From NCBI GenBank assembly GCA_964542875.1, contig CAZIWA010000003.1, positions 1 to 64,000 on the forward strand: 64,000 bases of DNA, given 5' to 3'. Positions 53,001-61,300 of this stretch are shown here, piece after piece. The notes under the pieces are model-generated. The model saw nothing but the letters and a program-made list of their open reading frames with translations, ran no database searches and was not told the origin of the DNA. The stretch's first letter is position 1. The number at the start of each line of letters is the position of its first letter. A program made the position numbers and the translations under genes. Source of the DNA: CAZGOM01 sp964542875 (GTDB taxonomy: Bacteria; Planctomycetota; Phycisphaerae; Phycisphaerales; Phycisphaeraceae).

Positions 53001-53986
53001 GGGCGACGATCGAAGCGCTGGTGAAGTGCGGCGCGTTTGACGCCATTCACGGGCGCGAGGCGCGGAGCGCGGTGATCGAGGCGCTGGAATCGGCGATCCA
53101 AAACGGCCAGCGGCTGGCGGCGGATCGTGAATCGGGCCAGATGAATTTCTTTGAGTCACTAAGTGCGGCTCCGGCAGCGGCAGGCGTTGCCACCCCGGCA
53201 CCCGCGGCGCAGCTTCCCAAGACCAAGGCGTGGACCAATGCAGAAGCCCTGGAATTGGAGAAAGCGGTCCTGGGTTTTTACGCATCAAGCCACCCCCTGG
53301 ATGACCATCAGGCGGCCCTGGGCCGCTATGCGACCATCAGCGTGGCGGATGTCCACAAGCTGGAAGCAGGTGTGGAAGTGACCGTCGGCGGCATGCTTAC
53401 CCGGGTGCGGACGACGATCACCAAGTCCGGCAAAAACCCGGGGCAGAAGATGGCGATGCTGACCATCGAAGATAAATCGGGGTCGATCGATGGAGTGATT
53501 TTCTCCAAAGCGTATGCGATCGCAGCGCCGGTTTTGGAAGAAGGGAAGATTGTTTTCCTCAAGGCCAAGGTGGATAAGTCCCGCGAGACGCCCAACATCT
53601 TTGTTGAGGAGGTGACGCCCATCGAGCAGGCCGACGCACGCCTGGCACGGGCGATCCGGGTGAAGATCGACAACGTGGGAGAGACGCCCGACCTGGTGGG
53701 CCTCAAGCAGCTTTTTAAGACCGCACAGGCGCGCGGCGGCGAAGGCCTAGGTGTGATCCTGGAAGTTCGTCAGGACGGCAAGGTGGTGAGCCTGCGGCTT
53801 AACGACATCCGGGTGATGGCCCACACGGGCCTGGCGCAGAATGTGGGGCAATTGCTTGGCCGGCCCAATTGCGCAGAGCTTGTGGGTGCGGACAAAATCC
53901 CGATCAGTAAGAAGAGTGCGCCGGTCCAAGCGCCGCCTGCGCCCAAGCCGGCGGAGGTGCTGCTGGACGGGGCGGATGCAGCGTGA
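50081..53986 (+). CDS. dnaE: DNA polymerase III alpha subunit
   Basis: A 1301-residue replicative polymerase catalytic subunit. Domains in order: PHP (HLHLHSDYSLLDG at 7-19, TDHGNLFG near 41-48), palm with catalytic aspartates in YPDIDIDICQDGR (about 467-479), fingers, helix-hairpin-helix region (GLTAVKGVGEKAVQAIM near 930), and a C-terminal OB fold (VTVGGMLTRVRTTI..KMAMLTIEDKSGSIDGVIF, about 1100-1150). No intein is visible. A TACAAT at 50068-50073 lies only 8 bases before the ATG and could be a -10, which would make a leaderless mRNA. No fused exonuclease domain, so DnaE rather than PolC. Confidence 0.97.
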   Translation: MANHYAHLHLHSDYSLLDGGNAVDELCKRVKALGMDAVAVTDHGNLFGAVQFYNAAKDAGIKPILGIEAYVAPKARTLKESTGVADGGFHLVMLAENNTGWGNLLKLSSDAFINGFYYKPRMDKETLTKWADGIIAINGHLGSSLAHILLRYQATKDAKVWQEAIDEARWHEATFKPNEKGEPRFYLELQKHAIPEQEALNEYIMRLAKETGIPVVCDNDSHYLMEDDWDAHDTLCCISTGKLKSDTARLHYSKDLYVKSADQMSELFKEVPEAVENSKKIADRCNVSLNFKANHAPVVKLMREPSKPRKPRPELAGMDPRWIIDTQEPVGSTEWFKTYCSQFKLLPFDAVNDKEISAATLKEQCDAALKDLAEAGAVWRYGVEGITDDHRARLNRELKVLSDKNISAYFLIVWDFVNEARRRNIPAIARGSGVGTMAGYVLGLSNACPVKYGLLFERFTDPDRSEYPDIDIDICQDGRQEIIEYVKQKYGHVAQIITFGTLKARACIRDVGRVLGMPLPDVDKLCKLVGEGLDTTLEKALAQEPDLKKLYNEDMLVKKVLDTGLRLEGLSRHAGVHAAGVVVATRPLDDIVPLYRPANTDMIVTQWEGPIVEKVGLLKMDFLGLRTLSIIERAKKIIRETLKPDVIKKTVHESRKAQGLPISDADVLDLDRLSFDDPKVLELFKRGETAGVFQFESGGMRNLLLSMKPDRLEDLIAANALYRPGPMDLIPSYCDRKHKREPVPSVHSVVDKYTQETYGIMVYQEQVMQVVHGLGGIPLRAAYTLIKNISKKKQKEIDAVRPLFVEGASKQGLTKDQAGELFELILKFAGYGFNKSHSTGYAIVAYQTGYLKTYFPAQYMAAVLTFEAVDIKKVTEYREECRNVLRPGSTPKAQVRGVEVRPPDINLSDSNFTVVFDKGEARDPDHGHIRFGLTAVKGVGEKAVQAIMDVRAKTGPFKSIFDFCERAPMGAVNRATIEALVKCGAFDAIHGREARSAVIEALESAIQNGQRLAADRESGQMNFFESLSAAPAAAGVATPAPAAQLPKTKAWTNAEALELEKAVLGFYASSHPLDDHQAALGRYATISVADVHKLEAGVEVTVGGMLTRVRTTITKSGKNPGQKMAMLTIEDKSGSIDGVIFSKAYAIAAPVLEEGKIVFLKAKVDKSRETPNIFVEEVTPIEQADARLARAIRVKIDNVGETPDLVGLKQLFKTAQARGGEGLGVILEVRQDGKVVSLRLNDIRVMAHTGLAQNVGQLLGRPNCAELVGADKIPISKKSAPVQAPPAPKPAEVLLDGADAA

Positions 53987-53990
53987 CGGT

Positions 53991-54956
53991 TCAGCGTTCG
54001 TAGTATTCCCAGAGGTTGATGTTGGCGGTGCCGGCGTCGCCGTAGTAGGCGTAGCCGGAGTTGCCGTTGTTGACGGCATTGGTGGTGGCCCAGCCGGCTT
54101 GTTCGCTGAAGTAGACGTAAGGCTTTTTGCCGCCGATGTCTTTGGCGCCGAACTTGGCGGAGCCGTCATGGAACTGGATGTTGAGGCCGTTGCCGTGAGG
54201 GTCTGACATGCCGTTTCGCCAGCCGGCGTCGTAGACTTCCATATCGACGGCGGCGGCCCAATTGGGGCGCCAGTCGCTGACGCGCTTGAGGGCCGCTGCG
54301 GCGCCTTTGGCGGCGAGCACGCGGCCGTTGGCCCAGCCGCGGAAGGTGTAGTCGATCCTTGGGTAGGGCTGGCAATCCCAGTTGCCGGTGGTGGTGTAGC
54401 CAGGGTAGGGAATGGTGTCGCGCCGGGACAGGGAAAGGGTGGCGTTGCTGTACCAGAACAGTGAGCCGACCTCATAGGACTGGATGTAAGTCTTATTGCC
54501 TTGTGAGGGCCAGAGTGGGGAGTCGGGGCATTCAAAGAGTTTGCGATCCTGTTTGCCGCCTCGGGCCAGGGGTGGCACGTAGCCTTGCCAGAAAAAGAAG
54601 CCGTAATTGACAGGGTAGACCCGGGTGCCGGGAAATTTAGAGGCCATGGGGCAGGTATCGCCGACTCCGCCGTTGCTGATGACGGCGATGGCGGAGCCCG
54701 TGTTGAAGGTGTTCAAGGCGAGCCGGTGGGGCGAGTTGGGCGTGGGGATCATGTCGGTGGAGTCAGCGGCGTACATGCCGAGCATCACGGCGTGCTGACG
54801 CATGTTGCCGGCGCAGAGGGCGATGCGCGCGACGACTTTGGATTGCGTAAGCGCTGGGACCAGGAATGACAGGAGAACCGCAGTGATGGCGATTACCACG
54901 AGCATTTCAATGAGCGTGAAAGCCGAGCGATCCGTTGGACGGACGTATGAGCGCAT
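53991..54956 (-). CDS. Prepilin-like protein with H-x9-DG motif
   Basis: A 321-residue protein with leader MRSYVRPTDRSA, FTLIEMLVVIAITAVLLSFLVPAL, a CAGNMRQHAVMLGMYA block and a C-terminal His (DPHGNG) with HDGSAKF nine residues on. It lies directly downstream of the secreted glycosidase-like gene on the same strand, but a terminator between them (55034-55064) suggests separate transcripts. It ends 4 bases from dnaE in convergent orientation. Confidence 0.88.
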   Translation of the reverse strand: MRSYVRPTDRSAFTLIEMLVVIAITAVLLSFLVPALTQSKVVARIALCAGNMRQHAVMLGMYAADSTDMIPTPNSPHRLALNTFNTGSAIAVISNGGVGDTCPMASKFPGTRVYPVNYGFFFWQGYVPPLARGGKQDRKLFECPDSPLWPSQGNKTYIQSYEVGSLFWYSNATLSLSRRDTIPYPGYTTTGNWDCQPYPRIDYTFRGWANGRVLAAKGAAAALKRVSDWRPNWAAAVDMEVYDAGWRNGMSDPHGNGLNIQFHDGSAKFGAKDIGGKKPYVYFSEQAGWATTNAVNNGNSGYAYYGDAGTANINLWEYYER

Positions 54957-55033
54957 GGAACCCCCTTATTCCTGTCCATTATTTGTAATGACATTAAAGG
55001 GGGAAGTCCATGGAAATTTGCAGATGTAAAAGA

Positions 55034-55064
55034 AAACCGACCCGGTTTTGAGCCGGGTCGGTTT
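55034..55064 (-). terminator. Intrinsic terminator of the glycosidase-like gene
   Basis: A perfect 12-bp stem (aaaccgacccgg with ccgggtcggttt, arms 55034-55045 and 55053-55064), 7-base loop, and a T-rich tail (ttttctttta) on the minus strand. It lies 24 bases past the stop at 55088. Confidence 0.87.
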
Positions 55065-55087
55065 CAGGATTGATTTTGGTTGAGGTG

Positions 55088-58000
55088 TTATTTGCGCAGG
55101 GTGATAAAGTCAGCGTCGGTCAGATCGATGGTGAAGGTGACGCTGCCATCTTTGTATTCAAAGGGCAGGTTCTTCTGGAGTTGGGTCGACCAGACTTTGC
55201 CGGGCTTGAAGGTGGACTTCACAGAGACCTTGAGGCCTGAGACCTTGCCGTCATCGTTCCAGTTGATGAGGGAGACCAGAGTGCCCTTTTCGTTTTCAGT
55301 GAGCAGTGATTCCACGCGGGGCTCGGAGACGGTGACTTCGGGGGCGATGTCCTTGGTGTTGTCGATGCCGAGGCGGGCGAGCTTGGTGGACTTGGCGTCG
55401 ACGTTGATGGGGGTGTAGAGGTTGAGGTAACCGCCGCGTGCGAAGGGAACGGGGCGTGTGGCGGCCTTGATGTTCGCCGAGCCGGGGAGGCCGGCGACGG
55501 CGTAGGCTTTGCCTTTGCCCAGCTCATTGACGGTGACGGCGGCGGAGCCGTCGGACCAGGTGCCGATGACCTTGGCGGAACCGGGGGTGAGCTTTTCGGT
55601 CATGGCCAGGGCTTCGAACTTATCACCGCTCATGGTGATGGAGTCGACGGGCTTCATCACCGGGAGCTCAAGGAGCGTGCGGTATTGGATTTCCCGCTTG
55701 GCCATATTGATGCTCTTGAGGCCGAGCACTTCCAGGAGCGAGGTTTCGGGCTTGTTGAACTGGTTCTTGTGGCCCATGCCTGCGGAGGCGTAGAGCACGC
55801 CGCCGTTTTTCACCCATTCGCTGATCTTGGGAACGGCTTTGTTGTCGACCCATTCACCGGCGAAGTAGACGGTTTTGTAGTTCTTAAGGATGCCGTCCTT
55901 GATGTCGTCTTCGGTGATCAGGTCCACCTGCTGTTGTGCCTGGCGGAGGCTCAGATAGAGCATCTGGGCTTCTTTGCGGCAGAGTGTCTGCTGGAATTGG
56001 CTGCCGCTGAAATCCGCGGTGGCCTTGGCGGCGAAGGGATCGGACTTGGGATCTACGGGAAGGTGTTTCTCGTTGAAGTCCGTCGCCTTGGAGAGGACGA
56101 CGGCCACCTTGGACTGGCGGCGCTTGCCGGAGACGGAGATGTCCTCGACTTCACCTGCGTCGTAGATGGATTCGTGGAGCACCTTAAAGACGTCGGGGTA
56201 AGCCCAGGAGACGAAGTTTTCCGTGAAGGCTTCGGCGGGGCCGACCCAGAAGCTGTCGATGTCCGCCGAGCCGGAGCCGACGGCATAGACCATGCTCTTG
56301 CGCAGGTAGCCGGGGACCTGGCCGGGCGCATGGGGCATGACGTAGAAGTGGATGGGGGTGTTGTGGTACTTGGCACCGGCATGGGCGGTGGCGAACATCC
56401 AGGAAATGATCTGAGGCGATTCGGGCACGCTGAAGATGTAGTCTTCGGTCCAGAAAGCGCTCATGCCCTTGTTCTTGAACATGTCGACCCACTGGAAGAT
56501 GGGGCCGTAGTACTGGGGCGCGCCGTGGGGGGAGTAGTTTGCGCCGGTCCACACGTTGGGGCCAAAGGCTTTTTCAGCGGCCTTGGTGTTGAGGTTGAAT
56601 TCCTCGAAGGCTTTCTTCTCGCTAAAGAGCGTGGAGTACCAGGTCAGCTCGGGAGACTTGGCGGTCTTGGGGTCCAACTCGATGGTAGCCTGTGCGGGGT
56701 CGGTGCCGCCCAGGTCTTTGGCGGTGAGGCCCTGGCTCGAGAGCCATGTGCGGAATTCGGCGATGTTCTCGGCCTTCTTGGCGTCGACGGCGCCGACGTG
56801 GATTTCATCGCCGAAGGAGACGATGCGGAAGTTTTCACGCTGCTGGGGGGTCAGGCCCTTGGCCAGGCCTTCGATGGCGGCGACGCCGAAGGCGTGCTGG
56901 TGGTAGCCATCGCGCTTGAGGTGGTCGTAGGTGTCGGGGAGCAGGGTGTTATAGCCCAGCGCATCCTTGAACTGATCGACCCAGGATTGGTCTTTGGGGT
57001 TGGTGGCGCGGAAGGCGCCGTAGATGGCGAGGATCTGCGGCTTCTTGCCGCCGTTGGCTGTGCGCCATTGTGTTTTGGCGAGCTTGATGATTTCCTCGGC
57101 GTGCTGCCGGGAGGTTTTCACCACGGAATTCTTGTTCCACACAATGTCGATGGGGAGGATGATCGCTTCGCCGTTGGCGACGACCATGCGGCCGACGATG
57201 TCCTTGCCTTCCGGGTCGCGGGAGACTTCCACATCAAAATTGGGACGGGTGTTGGCATTCGCACCGGTGAGGGAGAGCCAGACGCCTTCTTCATGAGCCA
57301 GACGGCAGATGGAGGCGATGTTGAACCAACTGCTCCACTGGCCGGGGGCCACCGCGGCGGCGGGGAAGGTGCCGGATTGGCCGCCGTACATGGGCTGCAT
57401 GTGGCCGGCGGTGGTGCCGGTGACCTGGGTGGGGACGGTCAGGGTGTTCTTGAAGCGGGCATAGAGCTTGGTATTGGCGATGGCTTCAATCATAAACGGG
57501 CTGCCGGTGCCGTAGGGCTGGTAGCCTTTGAAGGTGTCCGCTTTTTCAGTGGTGAGCACGACAAAATCGATGAAGCGGTCGCCGGCGGGGGCGGGATTCT
57601 CGGTGGCGGTGATCCTGATTTGGGCTGTGCCGGCTGCGAGCTCCGCGGCCGCTGTGGGCGCTTCTGCGGCGTCATGGTCGACACCCCAGAACCACCAGAC
57701 GGCGGGCTGAGGCTTGAGGCCGTAAGCTCCAAAGAAGCTGTAGAACTTGGGGGCCAGTTCCTTGCCGTAGTCATAGGTGAAAACGGTTTTGCCGTTCTGG
57801 ATCACTTCGATCTTGTGGGCGTAGTTGAAGTATGGGGGGGCCTGGTACTTGGACCAGACGCGGTAGGAGCCGGCGACGGGGATGTTGACGTCGAGGGTGG
57901 CGACTTTGCCGGCGGATTTGGGGTCAATGCCCAGGAGCCCGCCGTTGGAGACCCACATGCCGCCGTAGGTGTGGCTGGCGAGGGAGTGGTCTTGATGGGT

Positions 58001-58150
58001 GGCTTTCCAGCCGGTGCCCTGCGGGGTGAAGAACTCACCCTCAGCGACCACGACGGTGGGCTCCGGCGCTTTGGCCTGAGCGAAGATTGTGCTTGCGGTG
58101 ACGAGCCCAAGGCTCATAGCGGTGAGGAGCTGCCCGATCCGATTCTTCAT
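55088..58150 (-). CDS. Large secreted glycosidase-like protein (GH-A/GH42-like plan)
   Basis: A 1020-residue protein with signal QLLTAMSLGLVTASTIFAQA (cut near 25). Residues about 30-215 look like a carbohydrate-binding beta-sandwich (TLDVNIPVAGSYRVWSKY..TAQIRITATENPAPAGDRFIDF). About 350-680 is barrel-like, with FGDEIHVGA (possible acid/base Glu) and FWTEDYIFSVPE (possible nucleophile Glu). About 730-830 is a class-I amidotransferase-like domain (ITEDDIKDGILKNYKTVYFAGEW..GGVLYASAGMG) as in GH42 trimerisation domains, and the tail is a beta-sandwich. ATG 58150 is chosen at the signal. Enzyme family is a pattern-level call. A palindrome lies about 120 bases upstream. Confidence 0.75.
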   Translation of the reverse strand: MKNRIGQLLTAMSLGLVTASTIFAQAKAPEPTVVVAEGEFFTPQGTGWKATHQDHSLASHTYGGMWVSNGGLLGIDPKSAGKVATLDVNIPVAGSYRVWSKYQAPPYFNYAHKIEVIQNGKTVFTYDYGKELAPKFYSFFGAYGLKPQPAVWWFWGVDHDAAEAPTAAAELAAGTAQIRITATENPAPAGDRFIDFVVLTTEKADTFKGYQPYGTGSPFMIEAIANTKLYARFKNTLTVPTQVTGTTAGHMQPMYGGQSGTFPAAAVAPGQWSSWFNIASICRLAHEEGVWLSLTGANANTRPNFDVEVSRDPEGKDIVGRMVVANGEAIILPIDIVWNKNSVVKTSRQHAEEIIKLAKTQWRTANGGKKPQILAIYGAFRATNPKDQSWVDQFKDALGYNTLLPDTYDHLKRDGYHQHAFGVAAIEGLAKGLTPQQRENFRIVSFGDEIHVGAVDAKKAENIAEFRTWLSSQGLTAKDLGGTDPAQATIELDPKTAKSPELTWYSTLFSEKKAFEEFNLNTKAAEKAFGPNVWTGANYSPHGAPQYYGPIFQWVDMFKNKGMSAFWTEDYIFSVPESPQIISWMFATAHAGAKYHNTPIHFYVMPHAPGQVPGYLRKSMVYAVGSGSADIDSFWVGPAEAFTENFVSWAYPDVFKVLHESIYDAGEVEDISVSGKRRQSKVAVVLSKATDFNEKHLPVDPKSDPFAAKATADFSGSQFQQTLCRKEAQMLYLSLRQAQQQVDLITEDDIKDGILKNYKTVYFAGEWVDNKAVPKISEWVKNGGVLYASAGMGHKNQFNKPETSLLEVLGLKSINMAKREIQYRTLLELPVMKPVDSITMSGDKFEALAMTEKLTPGSAKVIGTWSDGSAAVTVNELGKGKAYAVAGLPGSANIKAATRPVPFARGGYLNLYTPINVDAKSTKLARLGIDNTKDIAPEVTVSEPRVESLLTENEKGTLVSLINWNDDGKVSGLKVSVKSTFKPGKVWSTQLQKNLPFEYKDGSVTFTIDLTDADFITLRK

Positions 58151-58272
58151 GTTTGCCTCAGCAAAAGGGGGTGGAACGTCCAAGGTACGCACCAGAACGA
58201 CGTATCAACCGGGAGCGAGTGGAGAGTGACCACCAGCTCCGGCGATGGTTTGACGGCCTATCCTACTAATTG

Positions 58273-58287
58273 TTCCATTGAATGGAA
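58273..58287. promoter_or_regulatory. Perfect 15-base palindrome TTCCATTGAATGGAA, likely operator
   Basis: Two exact 7-base arms (ttccatt/aatggaa) round one central base, between the kinase gene and the glycosidase-like gene. On the minus strand TTCCAT could act as a poor -35 with TAGGAT 16 bases on, so a bound repressor would block that promoter. It sits right next to the AAACGTTT at 58288-58295. Confidence 0.5.
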
Positions 58288-58295
58288 AAACGTTT
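58288..58295. promoter_or_regulatory. AAACGTTT palindrome, second copy
   Basis: The same 8-mer as at 14679-14686, here abutting the 15-base palindrome. Both lie in control regions of genes for exported proteins. An 8-base match could be chance in 64 kb, so the evidence is the shared position more than the match. Confidence 0.3.
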
Positions 58296-58326
58296 GAGAT
58301 GGGTGTCCTTCTGGTTACATCTTGGA

Positions 58327-61300
58327 TCATACCTTTTCGCGGACGCTTGCGCGCCGGCAAACGGCGACCAATTCCTTGATGGCGGCTTTGGCGGATTCTG
58401 GGTCGATTTTCTGCTTGATCAAGCGTTCGGCCCGGCTGGCGGTTTCGGTGATGGTGGGGAACCCGTACATGGTGCCGGAGCCCTTGAGGTGGTGGGCCAT
58501 GACGCGGGCGGCTTCAAGCTCACCAGAGGCGACAGCGGCCTCAAACTTGGAAGCGTATTCGGCGAGGCCGCGGACGTAGTCGACGATGAGGCCGGCGACG
58601 CGGGGGTTGCCCGAGAGGGTGCTAAAGAGCGGGCCCGTGCCGGTGCCGGCGCGAATGCCGACGGGGCGGGCGGGAGACAGAGGGGCTGCGCCGATATCGA
58701 TGCCGAAGTTGGCTTCCGGGTGAGCGGGCTGGCCCTCGTGCTGCTTGGGTTTATTGATGGCGACGAAGTCCTTGATGGACCTGATGAGCCGGATCCGGTC
58801 GACGGGCTTGGTCTGGTATTCGTTGCAGCCCGCGGCGAGGCAGCGTTCGCGTTCGCCGAGCATGGCGTGGGCGGTGAGGGCGATGATGGGGCCGCGCCAG
58901 CCGTTGTTGCGCAGGGTACGGGCTGCGGTGTAGCCGTCCATGACGGGCATCTGGATGTCCATGAGGACAAGATCAACGGGGGTGGTGGTCTTTTGGGAGA
59001 GCATGACATGGCGAACGGCGTCCTGGCCGTTTTCGACGCTGTCGACCTTGGCGCCGGCTTCCTCCAGGATGAAGGTGATGAAGCGCCGGTTATCCGGGCC
59101 GTCTTCGGCCAGGAGGATGCGGACGCCAAAGAGGGCTTCGCGGCCTTCGCTGAAGATCCGGATGGCGTCGCTGGTGGGTGCTTCTTCGAGCATGACCTCG
59201 GCGCCGGGGCCGTCGTGGGAGAGCACGCCTTCGGGCTCCTGGGCGAGGATGGTGAGGGTGAAGGTGGAGCCGATGTTGGCTTCGCTCTTGACCTTGATAT
59301 CACCGCCCATGAGTTTTGCCAGGCGGCCGGAGATGGCCAGGCCAAGACCGGTGCCGCCGAACTTCCGGGTGGTGGAGCTGTCTGCCTGGGTGAAGACCTG
59401 GAAGAGCTTTTCGACCTGTTCGTGCGACATGCCGATGCCGGTGTCGTGGATGTTGAACTCAAGCATGCAGGGGCCGTCGGGGCGCGCTGCGGGGAGGTAG
59501 CGGATTTCGATATCGACGCCGCCTCGCTCGGTGAATTTGATGGCGTTGGAGACGAGGTTGATGAGGATCTGGCGAAGGCGGGTGGGATCAGTCTTGAAGG
59601 TTTCGGGGACGGGTGTGGCGTATTCGACGCGGAGGTCGATGGCCTTGGCGCTGGTGCGCACGCGCATGAGGGTGATGACTTCGTCGACGATGTCCCGGGT
59701 TTTGCAGGGGATGGATTCCAGGTCCATCTTGCCGGCTTCGATCTTGGAGAGGTCGAGGATGTCGTTGATGATTTCCAGGAGGTGCAGGCCGTTGCGCCGG
59801 ATGGTCTGGACGCACTCGGCGCGGACTTCGGGGGAGACCGCGGGGTCTGAGAGCATTTCGGCGAAGCCGAGGATGGCGGTCATCGGAGTCCGGATTTCAT
59901 GGCTCATGTTGGCCAGGAATTCAGACTTGGTGCGGCTGGCGGTTTCGGCGCGGACGCGCTCTGCCTCGATCTCGCGCTTTTGGCTCATGAGCTCTGACTG
60001 CTTCACCTCCAGGTCATGGGTGGTGGCCATGAGTTTTTCGGTCTGCTGGCGAAGCTGGGCTTCGGTGTTGCGGACGCGGGTGATGTCCTGAAGCGTGCCG
60101 GAGAGCTCGATGACCCGGCCTGAATCGTCGCGCTTGGCGCTGCCGCGACACCAGAGGAAGCCGATCTGGCCGTCGATCCGGGAGATGCGGAATTCAAAGT
60201 CGAGGCTGGTGCCTTCGACGAGCGCAGTCTCGATGTTGTGCTTCCAGTGCGCGTAGTCTTCGGGAAGGACCTGGCGTGCGTGTTCGTCGAAGGTGGGAGG
60301 ATGGTCGTTGGAGGGGTCCATGCCAAAGAGGCGGAAGGTTTCCTTGGACCAGACGAGTTCGCCGGTGCGCACGTCGTAGTACCAACTGCCGAGCATGGCG
60401 ATGCTTTGCGATTCGGTGAGCATCGCCTCGCTCTTTGCGAGGGCCAGGTTGGCCAGCTTGGCCTGGGTGATGTCGTTGAGGGAGCCGGCCATGAGGATGG
60501 GGTCGCCCTTGTCGTCCCAGGTGGCCTGTCCGGTGGCGCGGAACCAGCGGTAGGTGCCGGTTTTGCCGCGGACACGGTATTCGAGATCAAAGGGTTTGCG
60601 TTCGGCGAGGTGTTCGTTCAAAGCGCGCTTGAAACGGGGGACATCATCGGGGAAGGCGAACTTGAGAATCCCTTCGATGCCGGAAATGCGTTCCGTGGGA
60701 GAGATGCCCATGAGCTCGCACATGCGCTCGGTGAAGAAGACTTCATCGGTCTGGATGTTCCATTCCCAAATGCCCTGGCGTGTGCCGCGGACGGCGAGCT
60801 GGTAGCGCAGCTCAGAGCTTCTGAGGGAGCCTTCGACCTGGCGTTGCACGGTGAGGTCGTGAATGACGACAAGGCCCATGGGCTGGCCGTCGAGCTGGAT
60901 GGGGTTGATGGCGACAAAGCCGGGGATGAGCGTGCCGGACTTGTGTTTGAAGTTCCATTCAAAGCGTACGGGGTGGCCGCGTGCGATCTGGTCCCATTTT
61001 TCGGTACAGGCATCTTGAGACAGGACGTTTGGCGCCTGGTATTCGGGAGAGAATTCAGATTTTGAATGCCCGACGATTTCGGATTTCTCAGCAAGGCCAA
61101 GGAGGTCGAGCGCGGCCCGGTTGGCGTCGATGACATGGTCGTGATCGATCAGCAGGTTGGGCTCTGGGGAGGTCTCAAAGAGAGTCTTGAAGCGTTCCTG
61201 GGCGAGCCTGCGGTCGTGGATATCGCCGATGGTGCCGGTGACGCGCAGGGGTTTGCCGGCGTCATCGCGCGCGGTGACCATGGCGCGGCCCAGGACCCAT

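Noticed and set aside
55685..58297. 870-residue ORF on the plus strand opposite the glycosidase-like gene
   Set aside because: It is Gly/Val/Asp-rich with no fold signals and mirrors the codon bias of the real minus-strand gene, which has a signal peptide and domains.
58282..59850. 522-residue ORF opposite the histidine kinase
   Set aside because: Antisense to the HisKA, ATPase, receiver and HPt region, with biased composition only.
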